DNA of 64,000 nt, taken from assembly GCF_001830325.1 (NCBI RefSeq), contig NZ_MHZG01000001.1:372001-436000 (forward strand), in the 5' to 3' direction. This stretch comes from Polynucleobacter sp. GWA2_45_21 (lineage in GTDB: Bacteria > Pseudomonadota > Gammaproteobacteria > Burkholderiales > Burkholderiaceae). The translations under genes were made by a program, and so were the position numbers. Shown here piece by piece: positions 56,801-64,000 of this stretch. Numbering within the stretch: the first letter of the stretch is position 1; each line of letters opens with the position of its first letter. The notes beneath the pieces are model-generated. The model did not search any database, was not told the origin of the DNA, and saw only the letters and a list, made by a program, of their open reading frames with translations.

Positions 56801-58002
56801 TAGATCGCGAATGGATGGATGTCAGCATGCAGTCCCAGAAAAGAAACATGGTCTGGCAACTGAGACTAAATGCACCTCAAATTGCCGGACAAGCGCAATG
56901 GCACCCCAGCAGCAGCGAACATCCGAGCGGATTGCTTGCTGGAAAACTTGCACGCTTGAAAGTACCAGATCAGCGCATAGCTCCAGACTTACTCAATAAG
57001 GAAGATGGTCCACAAAAACCATCTCCACTGAAGACCCCCGTCAGCCCCAATGCGATTCCCAGTTTAGATTTAGTAATTGATGACTTGAGTTGGACCAAGG
57101 CAAAACTGGGTACAGCAAAGATTAAATCCAAAACTAGTCAGGATCTCATTAAGGTCGAGTCTATTCAGATTAATAATCCCCAAGGCAACTCCACCATCAA
57201 AGGTCAATGGAGCGCCAAAACTCCAAATGTCGCGGAACAGAGTGCTTTCACTGCGAATGTGAATATCCAAGATGCTGGACAAATCATTTCGCATTGGAGT
57301 AACTCTAAATCGGTGGAAGGCGGAGAAGGAAAACTCAATGCTTCACTCTCATGGTCTGGATCACCCTTTTCACCAGCCTATGATTCACTGGCCGGCGATG
57401 TCAGCATCAATCTGGCAAATGGTCGCTTGCTCGAAGTCAATTCCGATGGCGCGAAATTGCTGGATGTCTTGAGCCTACAAAGCTTGTTTAAGTTTGCCAC
57501 TTTGGACTTAAAAGGCAGTCTGGGCAACTTGGTCACCAAGGGTACGCCATTCAACTCAATTAATAGCAATTTTGAGGTCGCGCAAGGAATTGCACAAACT
57601 AAACAATTCACGATGATTCTGGATCAGGCCCGTGTTGCAATGACAGGGCAAATTAATGTGCCCAAAGAGACCCAAGATTTACGCATTACCATCTTCCCAA
57701 CAATTGATGCCACAGCCGGATCACTGGCGGCATTTGTGATTAACCCGATCATTGGTCTAGGAGCAGTCGTAGGCCAATACCTCATTACCAATCAAATTAA
57801 TCGCAATATGCAAACAGATTATCTGATTCAGGGTTCTTGGGATAATCCAGAAGTGATCCCGCTCGATCAGAAGGGCCAACCGCTTGATGCAAAAACCCTA
57901 GAAACAATTCGCACTAAAAATCTTTTGAAAGAGCAAACTAAACCTAGTACGCCAAATTCTGCACCCGCAAGTCCACCTGTAAATCAAAACATCTCTAATT
58001 AA
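53845..58002 (+). CDS. yhdP: YhdP family AsmA-like protein (DUF3971)
   Basis: 1385 aa; N-terminal TM; long repetitive beta-rich body; C-terminal AsmA-like ATAGSLAAFVINPIIGLGAVVGQYLITNQINRNMQTDYLIQGSWDNPEV; located after glnE. Confidence 0.88.
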   Translation: MLRNIIRTRLQSVLQKRPPGSGGRWRKRALILAGITVAFFVLGHLGVRFILWPQIEKSKPTLEQLMSTRLGANITMDDVQVSWTGIRPSFAVQGLRFNSTKTSTPPLFIQNIKGQLSWLSFYHLAPYFHEITFDQIELYAQRDAKGAISIAGIPIHSKEDDFSAENWLLAQNDIKINNAKVFWEDQQSRKLKTSVNVQSIHLTNGIRRHEGQLIAQTPWSPNTIRLQADFVHHLGGQEGDWRDWIGSFSWELDELNLSQISKDLSLPLSDLGGNVSTKGSIKLDSGKADGGQIFLAADNLRVQLNKGEDPLEFGRLETNLVQGIDGGLNSITTKTLAWRNIDSPSTAPLEKLSPITFRWRTPKDGGEITEFGFSSPKIQVEDIALFALNLPLPKKIHQWIKISKADGELENLDINWSEKKSALSTLPIPGNWFSANRLDYTISAKLNEISFAGVNNSMPSASNLSGTLVGDQKQGSFTLDSINLELEMNDFLSDPEIQLDRAKGAISWSKQKGGWLINAKKMQLSNPEITTNFDLSYLIGAPKQPDQMTLDMEFVKAKLATAHRYLPVGMDKDSRVYLSKSFEAGEIQNGSLHIKGDPDQVPFPTGTTGELTLHLPFSKAIFKPAPLLPRSKGVWQAFNNVSGNIDMKQAILNVDIDKANYKKVVLTNVKSQIPNLSAKNLTLLIGGSVEGEGSEILDYLFASPVGVRQANLAKNFTLQGPISLGLDLKIPLSGNDDVNFDAKINLTGNQAQWGQTPPLQNLKGKIRITEVNPEFENVTANFLGGALKIASAPSTAGNTSFTIGGDINASFIKDYISGNLKSPAHPALLTAMGGSAKYEGLINFNKAGSQTDLKIDLRNWVSSAPAPAKKLAGTPMLGELNLRTHTAGKNSPVRADWSGKLGDQYFLQGNLNFANEIKNAIGVGSPAPPLQPGTSLHLASNELDLDEWVEFLGKGRPTNKVSGAKQSEAPEEDVQISAQVKKLIALDREWMDVSMQSQKRNMVWQLRLNAPQIAGQAQWHPSSSEHPSGLLAGKLARLKVPDQRIAPDLLNKEDGPQKPSPLKTPVSPNAIPSLDLVIDDLSWTKAKLGTAKIKSKTSQDLIKVESIQINNPQGNSTIKGQWSAKTPNVAEQSAFTANVNIQDAGQIISHWSNSKSVEGGEGKLNASLSWSGSPFSPAYDSLAGDVSINLANGRLLEVNSDGAKLLDVLSLQSLFKFATLDLKGSLGNLVTKGTPFNSINSNFEVAQGIAQTKQFTMILDQARVAMTGQINVPKETQDLRITIFPTIDATAGSLAAFVINPIIGLGAVVGQYLITNQINRNMQTDYLIQGSWDNPEVIPLDQKGQPLDAKTLETIRTKNLLKEQTKPSTPNSAPASPPVNQNISN

Positions 58003-58018
58003 ATTCCAGGCTAATAAG

Positions 58019-58852
58019 ATGAATTTGCCAAAAAATCCTTCTGAACTCAGTATGGCCTCGATTCAAATGGTATCGACCCCTAGCCTCAGTGAAAACCTTG
58101 AGGTTGCGGCAGGCTTGATTAAAGCTGCCGCAGATTGCGGCGCTCAGCTGGCTGTACTGCCTGAATATTTTTGCTTAATGGGCTTGAAAGATACGGATAA
58201 AGTAAAGGCGCGAGAAGCTGCCGGATCAGGTCCAATTCAAGAGCGCCTCGCAGCCATGGCACAGGAAAATAATATTTATCTCGTCGCCGGAACCATTCCT
58301 CTTGAGGCGAAAGAATCCAATAAAGTTCTCAATACCTCTCTAGTATTTGATCCCCTGGGTCAGCAAATCGCTCGCTACGACAAAATCCATTTGTTTGGCT
58401 TTCAAACTGAAACAGAGCGTTACGAAGAATCGGAAACGATTGCAGCAGGCAGCCAACCAGGTCAATTTGCAATCAGGATCAATGAAGTTGACTGGCGTTT
58501 TGGCTTAAGCATTTGCTATGACCTACGCTTTCCAGAGCTATACCGCGCCCTTGGACAAGTCGATTGCCACATCATTCCAGCCGCATTTACCTACACAACC
58601 GGTAAGGACCATTGGGAGATCCTCTTGCGTGCACGCGCTATTGAAAACCAATGCTACGTACTAGCTTCTGCTCAAGGTGGTGTGCACCTCAATCAACGTC
58701 GAACCTGGGGAGAGAGCATGCTCATTGACCCTTGGGGAGAGGTCCTGAGTAATCTGCCCGAGGGGGAGGGATTTATTCAGGGCAAACTGAGCAAAGATAA
58801 ATTAAAAGAGGTACGCTCTAAGCTACCGGCACTAAAACACCGCAAGCTTTAA
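58019..58852 (+). CDS. Carbon-nitrogen (nitrilase-superfamily) hydrolase, Nit1-like
   Basis: LAVLPEYFCLMG (E), RYDKIHLF (K), LSICYDLRFPELYRAL (C) catalytic motifs. Confidence 0.94.
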   Translation: MNLPKNPSELSMASIQMVSTPSLSENLEVAAGLIKAAADCGAQLAVLPEYFCLMGLKDTDKVKAREAAGSGPIQERLAAMAQENNIYLVAGTIPLEAKESNKVLNTSLVFDPLGQQIARYDKIHLFGFQTETERYEESETIAAGSQPGQFAIRINEVDWRFGLSICYDLRFPELYRALGQVDCHIIPAAFTYTTGKDHWEILLRARAIENQCYVLASAQGGVHLNQRRTWGESMLIDPWGEVLSNLPEGEGFIQGKLSKDKLKEVRSKLPALKHRKL

Positions 58853-58876
58853 TACAGAAAGTTCAGCTAAATTAAG

Positions 58877-60367
58877 ATGAGAGCACCAGAAGCATTATTT
58901 CCGAGCGATTGGACCAAGCCAAAGAAGCAGGCCGACCTTCTTAAGCTAGCGAAATCGATTTTGTTGGAACCTACTGGCCTCTCCGAGCAGGATTTGCGCC
59001 ATACCTTTGGCAATATGTTTACGCACCAACTCGATGATGCTGACCTTTACTTCCAGCACACTCGTAGCGAGAGCTGGAGTCTTGAAGAAGGCATCGTGAA
59101 ATCCGGTAGCTTTAGCATTGATCAAGGCGTGGGAGTGCGCGCAATTTATGGAGATAAAACTGCTTTTGCTTACTCCGATGAAATTAATTTAGAAGCTCTT
59201 AACAAAGCAGCTAAATCTACTCGTGTGATTGGGCCCCAAGGCGGTACACGTGCTGTTGCAAGCAAAATCTTTACGCCCGTTTCTAACCAGCTCTACTCAG
59301 ACTTAAATCCCCTAGACTCACTCGCACCGCAAGAAAAAATTGCGCTTCTTGAAGGGATTGAGCGTCGTGCAAAAGCGCGAGACCCGCGCATCATTCAGGT
59401 CATGGCCAGTCTTGCTGGTGAGTTTGATGTGGTGCTCGTGGTTCGGGCTGACGGCTTATTAGCTGCTGACGTACGTCCGCTGGTGCGAGTATCAGTACAT
59501 GTGATTGCAGAACAAAATGGTCGCCGCGAGTCTGGATCTTCGGGTGGCGGCGCTCGTCATGATTATCACTACTTCAATACAGAACTCATTAATCAATATG
59601 TTGACGAAGCTGTGGATGGCGCCCTGATTAATTTAGACTCCCGCCCCGCTCCAGCTGGTCCAATGACAGTAGTCATGGGGCCAGGATGGCCTGGAGTGTT
59701 ACTACACGAAGCTGTAGGTCATGGCCTCGAGGGTGACTTTAATCGCAAAGGCTCTTCTGCTTTTGCTGGCTGCATTGGACAACGCGTTGCCGCTAAGGGT
59801 GTCACTGTAGTAGATGACGGAACACTTTCTGGTCGTCGTGGCTCACTCAATATTGATGATGAAGGTACGCCCACCCAATGCACCACTCTGATTGAAGACG
59901 GCATTTTGAAGGGTTACATTCAGGATAGCCTGAATGCCCGACTCATGAATATGCCCCTCACCGGCAACGGAAGACGGGAGAGTTTTGCCTCTTTACCAAT
60001 GCCTCGGATGACCAATACCTACATGATGGCTGGCAAAGATGATCCCCAAGAAATCGTAGCCAGCATTAAACGTGGTCTTTACGCAGTGAACTTCGGGGGC
60101 GGCCAAGTCGATATTACGAGTGGAAAATTCGTATTTTCAGCTTCCGAGGCCTATTGGGTAGAAAACGGCAAAATTCAATATCCCGTTAAAGGCGCAACCA
60201 TCATCGGTAGCGGCCCCGAATCCCTAAAACAGGTCTCTATGATCGGAAATGACCTGAAATTAGATGGTGGTATCGGGGTTTGCGGCAAAGAAGGTCAGAG
60301 CGTCCCCGTAGGCGTTGGACAGCCAACTTTACGTATCGACAGCCTGACTGTCGGAGGAACTGCTTAA
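58877..60367 (+). CDS. tldD: Metalloprotease TldD
   Basis: GWPGVLLHEAVGHGLEGDFNRKGSSAF (HExxxH) motif. Confidence 0.97.
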   Translation: MRAPEALFPSDWTKPKKQADLLKLAKSILLEPTGLSEQDLRHTFGNMFTHQLDDADLYFQHTRSESWSLEEGIVKSGSFSIDQGVGVRAIYGDKTAFAYSDEINLEALNKAAKSTRVIGPQGGTRAVASKIFTPVSNQLYSDLNPLDSLAPQEKIALLEGIERRAKARDPRIIQVMASLAGEFDVVLVVRADGLLAADVRPLVRVSVHVIAEQNGRRESGSSGGGARHDYHYFNTELINQYVDEAVDGALINLDSRPAPAGPMTVVMGPGWPGVLLHEAVGHGLEGDFNRKGSSAFAGCIGQRVAAKGVTVVDDGTLSGRRGSLNIDDEGTPTQCTTLIEDGILKGYIQDSLNARLMNMPLTGNGRRESFASLPMPRMTNTYMMAGKDDPQEIVASIKRGLYAVNFGGGQVDITSGKFVFSASEAYWVENGKIQYPVKGATIIGSGPESLKQVSMIGNDLKLDGGIGVCGKEGQSVPVGVGQPTLRIDSLTVGGTA

Positions 60368-60388
60368 TACGGCTTAAAATAGCCGTAT
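60367..60388 (+). promoter_or_regulatory. Inverted repeat overlapping the aroG start codon
   Basis: ATACGGCT-TAAAAT-AGCCGTAT; the ATG at 60387-60389 begins inside the 3' arm. Confidence 0.55.
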
Positions 60389-61511
60389 GAGCCAACAAAA
60401 CACTAATCCCGCAAACTGGTACGCTGCCGTCGACAAAACGTCAGACACAGATGATCAACGCATTCACAACATTACTGTTCTGCCACCGCCAGAGCATTTG
60501 ATTCGCTTTTTCCCGATCTCGGGAACGCCGACTGAGGCATTGATTAGCAAAACGCGTAAAAAGATTCGCGACATCATTCATGGAAAAGATGATCGCTTGT
60601 TAGTCATTATTGGGCCTTGCTCGATTCACGATCCTAGCGCTGCTGTTGAGTACTGCCAACGACTACTTGCTGAGCGCGATCGTTTTGCAGGCGAACTTGA
60701 AATTGTGATGCGTGTCTATTTTGAAAAGCCACGCACGACAGTGGGTTGGAAAGGTTTGATTAATGATCCGTACTTGGACGAGAGCTATCGCATTGAAGAA
60801 GGTTTGCGGATTGCACGTCAAGTGCTGATGGAAATCAATCGCCTCGGCATGCCAGCTGGTAGCGAATTCTTAGATGTTATTTCTCCACAATATATTGCCG
60901 ACCTGATTTCTTGGGGCGCCATCGGAGCACGTACAACCGAAAGCCAAGTTCACCGTGAACTAGCATCAGGTCTTTCTGCGCCAATCGGATTTAAGAATGG
61001 TACCGACGGCAACATCAAGATCGCCACTGATGCGATTCAAGCAGCTAGCCGTCCACACCACTTTTTATCTGTGCATAAGAATGGCCAGGTTTCTATTGTG
61101 GAGACTAAAGGCAATAAAGACTGTCACGTTATTTTGCGTGGTGGTAAAGAGCCAAACTATGAAGCGCAGTATGTTCAAGCAGCCTGCTCCGAGCTAGCAG
61201 CAGCAAAGCTTCCAGCCAGTTTGATGGTTGACTTGTCGCATGCAAACTCCAGCAAAAAACATGAGCGTCAAATTGTGGTGGCAGAAAATATTGCTGAGCA
61301 AATTGAATCTGGCTCAAATCAAATTTTTGGAGTGATGATTGAGAGCCACCTGAATGATGGTGCGCAAAAATTCACACCTGGAAAAGATGATCCAAATAAG
61401 TTGGAATACGGAAAGAGCATTACCGATGCCTGCATTAACTGGGAAGATTCAGTCAATGTATTGCAACGCTTAGCATTAGCCGTAAAGAATCGTAGAAAAG
61501 CGAAGAAATAA
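60387..61511 (+). CDS. aroG: 3-deoxy-7-phosphoheptulonate (DAHP) synthase, AroG type
   Basis: IIGPCSIHDPSAAVEYCQRL; MRVYFEKPRTTVGWKGLINDPYLD; LMVDLSHANSSKKHERQ. Confidence 0.97.
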   Translation: MSQQNTNPANWYAAVDKTSDTDDQRIHNITVLPPPEHLIRFFPISGTPTEALISKTRKKIRDIIHGKDDRLLVIIGPCSIHDPSAAVEYCQRLLAERDRFAGELEIVMRVYFEKPRTTVGWKGLINDPYLDESYRIEEGLRIARQVLMEINRLGMPAGSEFLDVISPQYIADLISWGAIGARTTESQVHRELASGLSAPIGFKNGTDGNIKIATDAIQAASRPHHFLSVHKNGQVSIVETKGNKDCHVILRGGKEPNYEAQYVQAACSELAAAKLPASLMVDLSHANSSKKHERQIVVAENIAEQIESGSNQIFGVMIESHLNDGAQKFTPGKDDPNKLEYGKSITDACINWEDSVNVLQRLALAVKNRRKAKK

Positions 61512-61521
61512 GATGTAAGAA

Positions 61522-61543
61522 AATAAAGCAAAGATGCTTTATT
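61522..61543. terminator. First of two tandem hairpins between aroG and the ATR gene
   Basis: AATAAAGCA-AAGA-TGCTTTATT. Confidence 0.55.
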
Positions 61544-61548
61544 CATTC

Positions 61549-61580
61549 AAAAAGAGACTATTTATTTAGTCTCTTTTTTT
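61549..61580. terminator. Rho-independent terminator (aroG / adenosyltransferase, bidirectional)
   Basis: AAAAAGAGACTA-TTTATT-TAGTCTCTTTTT. Confidence 0.88.
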
Positions 61581-62131
61581 TCATGTTTCCAGAGAACATC
61601 TTGGCCGCCTGCCGCACGATTGAGAACACGCGCCAATACAAACAACAAATCGGATAAGCGATTGACGTATTGACGAGGAGCATCGTACAAAGGCTCTTCC
61701 CAACCCAAACGCACAATCGAACGCTCGGCACGCCTGCAAACTGTTCGACATACATGGGCCTGAGCGGCAGCACGTGTCCCACCTGGGAGAATAAATTCAG
61801 TCAAGGGAGGCAAAGTTGCATTGTATTTTTCTAGCCAAACATCCAGTTGGGCTACATGCTCAGGTTTAAGCAAGGTGTAATTAGGAATGCAAAGCTCGCC
61901 ACCCAGGTCAAATAAATCATGCTGCACTTGCAAAAATAAAGCTTTTAACTCCTCAGCAAGGCTCTCAGGGATCGATTCAGTCATCAAAACACCGATTTCG
62001 GAGTTCAATTCATCTACATCGCCCATGGCGCAAATGCGCAAATGATCCTTTTCTACTCGGCTACCATCACCAAGCCCGGTCATGCCTGCATCACCAGTTC
62101 TGGTGGCTATTTTTGAAAGTCGATTTCCCAT
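61562..62131 (-). CDS. Cob(I)alamin adenosyltransferase, PduO type
   Basis: IATRTGDAGMTGLGDGSRVEKD; VCRTVCRRAERSIVRL; NRLSDLLFVLARVLNR. Confidence 0.95.
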   Translation of the reverse strand: MGNRLSKIATRTGDAGMTGLGDGSRVEKDHLRICAMGDVDELNSEIGVLMTESIPESLAEELKALFLQVQHDLFDLGGELCIPNYTLLKPEHVAQLDVWLEKYNATLPPLTEFILPGGTRAAAQAHVCRTVCRRAERSIVRLGWEEPLYDAPRQYVNRLSDLLFVLARVLNRAAGGQDVLWKHEKKETK

Positions 62132-62148
62132 GAACTAATTATAGGTAA

Positions 62149-63663
62149 ATGGCTAAAATGATTCTTATGAATATGGTGACCCCACCCCCCGAGCTCGCGG
62201 CCATTACCGCCCTTCAATCCAAATTGGTATCGGCCTTGCGCCCCATTCTTCCAGAGCATGCTTTGCTTTGGGAGCCTGAGGACACGATTCCCTATGAATG
62301 TGATGGTCTAGCAGCCTATCGACGCATGCCCCTAGCAGTAGCCTTACCGGAGACTGAGGAGCAGGTTTCCCAGATCCTAAAGACCTGCTTTGAAATGCAG
62401 GTACCGATCGTTCCACGCGGTTCTGGCACTGGCTTATCCGGTGGCGCCATGCCTATTTCTCAAGGCTTAGTGCTCTCACTGGCTAAACTCAAAAAGATTA
62501 TCAGCATTGATCCCTTTACCAGAACTGCGGTTGTGCAACCCGGTGTTCGCAATTTAGCTATCTCAGAAGCAGTTGCTCATCTTGGCCTGTATTACGCTCC
62601 AGACCCCTCTTCACAGATTGCCTGCTCCATTGGTGGCAATGTGAATGAAAACTCTGGCGGGGTGCATTGCCTGAAATATGGGCTCACGCTTCACAACGTA
62701 TTAAAAGTCCGTGGCATTTTGATGAACGGCGAGATTGTGGAATTTGGCAGTCTTGCTCCAGACTCCCCAGGGCTTGATTTATTAGCAATCGTGATGGGCA
62801 GCGAAGGCATGCTTGCAGTAGTGACTGAAGTCACGGTCAAGCTGATTGCTAAGCCAAAATTAGCTCGCGTCATCATGGCCAGTTTTGACGATATTGAAAA
62901 AGGTGCAGATGCAGTTGCAGCCATCATCGCTGCCGGCATCATTCCTGCTGGCTTAGAAATGATGGATAAAGCCACTACTCGTGCCGTAGAAGAATTCGTT
63001 CATGCAGGGTACGACCTTGAAGCTGAGACCATTCTCCTGTGCGAGTCCGATGGCACGCCTGAAGAGGTTGCAGAAGAAATTGAGCGCATGACCAAGGTGC
63101 TTGAACTAGCAGGTGCAAGCGGTATTCAGATTTCTCAAAATGAAGCGGAGCGCCTGAAATTTTGGAGTGGTCGCAAAAATGCCTTCCCTGCAGCTGGACG
63201 CTTAGCGCCTGATTACTACTGTATGGATGGAACAATCCCTCGCAGAAATATTGGCACTCTACTCAGACGCATTCAGGTTATGGAAAAGAAATATGGTCTT
63301 GCTTGCTTGAATGTATTTCATGCGGGCGACGGCAATATGCATCCACTCATTTTATTTAACGGCGCCGATCAAGATGAGTGGCATCGCGCTGAAGAATTCG
63401 GCACTGAAATTTTAGAAGCCTGTGTCGAGCTTGATGGCACGATTACTGGTGAGCATGGCGTTGGAATTGAAAAGATTAATTCCATGTGCGTTCAATTTGG
63501 TGAAGGTGAACGTGAATCTTTCTGGGGTGTTAAAGCCGCATTTGACTCTGAACGATTATTAAATCCTGATAAGGCTATCCCCACATTAAATCGCTGCGCT
63601 GAATATGGTCGTATGCGCATTAGTGGTGGTAACTTGCCGCATCCTGAGTTGGAGCGCTTCTAA
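62149..63663 (+). CDS. glcD: Glycolate oxidase FAD-linked subunit GlcD
   Basis: VPRGSGTGLSGGAMPISQGLVLSLAKLKKI; FHAGDGNMHPLILF; start may be the internal ATG near 62155 or 62167. Confidence 0.94.
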   Translation: MAKMILMNMVTPPPELAAITALQSKLVSALRPILPEHALLWEPEDTIPYECDGLAAYRRMPLAVALPETEEQVSQILKTCFEMQVPIVPRGSGTGLSGGAMPISQGLVLSLAKLKKIISIDPFTRTAVVQPGVRNLAISEAVAHLGLYYAPDPSSQIACSIGGNVNENSGGVHCLKYGLTLHNVLKVRGILMNGEIVEFGSLAPDSPGLDLLAIVMGSEGMLAVVTEVTVKLIAKPKLARVIMASFDDIEKGADAVAAIIAAGIIPAGLEMMDKATTRAVEEFVHAGYDLEAETILLCESDGTPEEVAEEIERMTKVLELAGASGIQISQNEAERLKFWSGRKNAFPAAGRLAPDYYCMDGTIPRRNIGTLLRRIQVMEKKYGLACLNVFHAGDGNMHPLILFNGADQDEWHRAEEFGTEILEACVELDGTITGEHGVGIEKINSMCVQFGEGERESFWGVKAAFDSERLLNPDKAIPTLNRCAEYGRMRISGGNLPHPELERF

Positions 63664-64000
63664 TGTCCACATCCAACAATATGGCTATTGATTTATTTCG
63701 CGAACAAATTCTGGCAGCAGCCAAAAATAAAACACCCTTATCCATTGAAGGTGGTGGAACAAAGTCTTGGTATGGCAATACCAATTCCTATGCCAAGTTA
63801 GATACGCGCTCCTACTCTGGCATCTTGGAATACCAGCCTGAAGAGTTGGTGATTACCGCTTGTGCTGGTACGCCATTAAAAGAAATTGAAGCAGCACTAG
63901 CTGAGAAAAATCAAGTGCTGGCTTTTGAGCCTCCCCATTTTGGTGATAACGCAACTTTTGGTGGCGCCATAGCTGCGGGCTTAGCAGGACCTGGTCGTAT
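63663..64000 (+). CDS. glcE: Glycolate oxidase FAD-binding subunit GlcE, N-terminal part (truncated by window end)
   Basis: Translated by eye from ATG 63663: MSTSNNMAIDLFREQILAAAKNKTPLSIEGGGTKSWYGN..., directly follows glcD. Confidence 0.9.
   Translation, partial: MSTSNNMAIDLFREQILAAAKNKTPLSIEGGGTKSWYGNTNSYAKLDTRSYSGILEYQPEELVITACAGTPLKEIEAALAEKNQVLAFEPPHFGDNATFGGAIAAGLAGPGR

Noticed and set aside
1-64000. CRISPR arrays, tRNA/rRNA genes, transposases, integrases, prophage, toxin-antitoxin or defence systems
   Set aside because: None seen by reading both strands and the ORF list. No regular direct repeats noticed. A tRNAscan, CRISPR finder and DefenseFinder run would be decisive; any confident hit would overturn this.

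Overview
This 64 kb window is densely packed bacterial core chromosome. Protein content and gene order (hrcA/hemH/grpE/dnaK/dnaJ; nadK-recN; glnE-yhdP-nit-tldD; a TctBA transporter; DUF3579; GlcDE) suggest a betaproteobacterium of the Burkholderiaceae, probably Polynucleobacter-like. That assignment is inference from recognised families; I ran no search. I call about 58 protein genes: aminoacyl-tRNA synthetases, arginine, purine and shikimate biosynthesis, the chaperone locus, Clp protease, cell-wall genes and others. I saw no rRNA, tRNA, CRISPR array, transposase, integrase, phage module or toxin-antitoxin system, and no convincing undescribed multigene system. The items most worth a second look are small: (i) an S/T/G-rich secreted orphan protein with four Cys in its predicted mature part, next to the only sizeable unexplained intergenic region, which is rich in inverted repeats; (ii) an 8-bp inverted repeat whose 3' arm contains the aroG start codon; (iii) near-consensus sigma-32 promoters in front of both grpE and dnaK, separated by tandem terminators, with no CIRCE element seen despite hrcA nearby; (iv) a strong 10-bp hairpin between dnaK and dnaJ; (v) convergent gene pairs with zero spacing or overlap. 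Many ORFs in the supplied track are antisense shadows of core genes and are rejected. Several starts are refined relative to the track.
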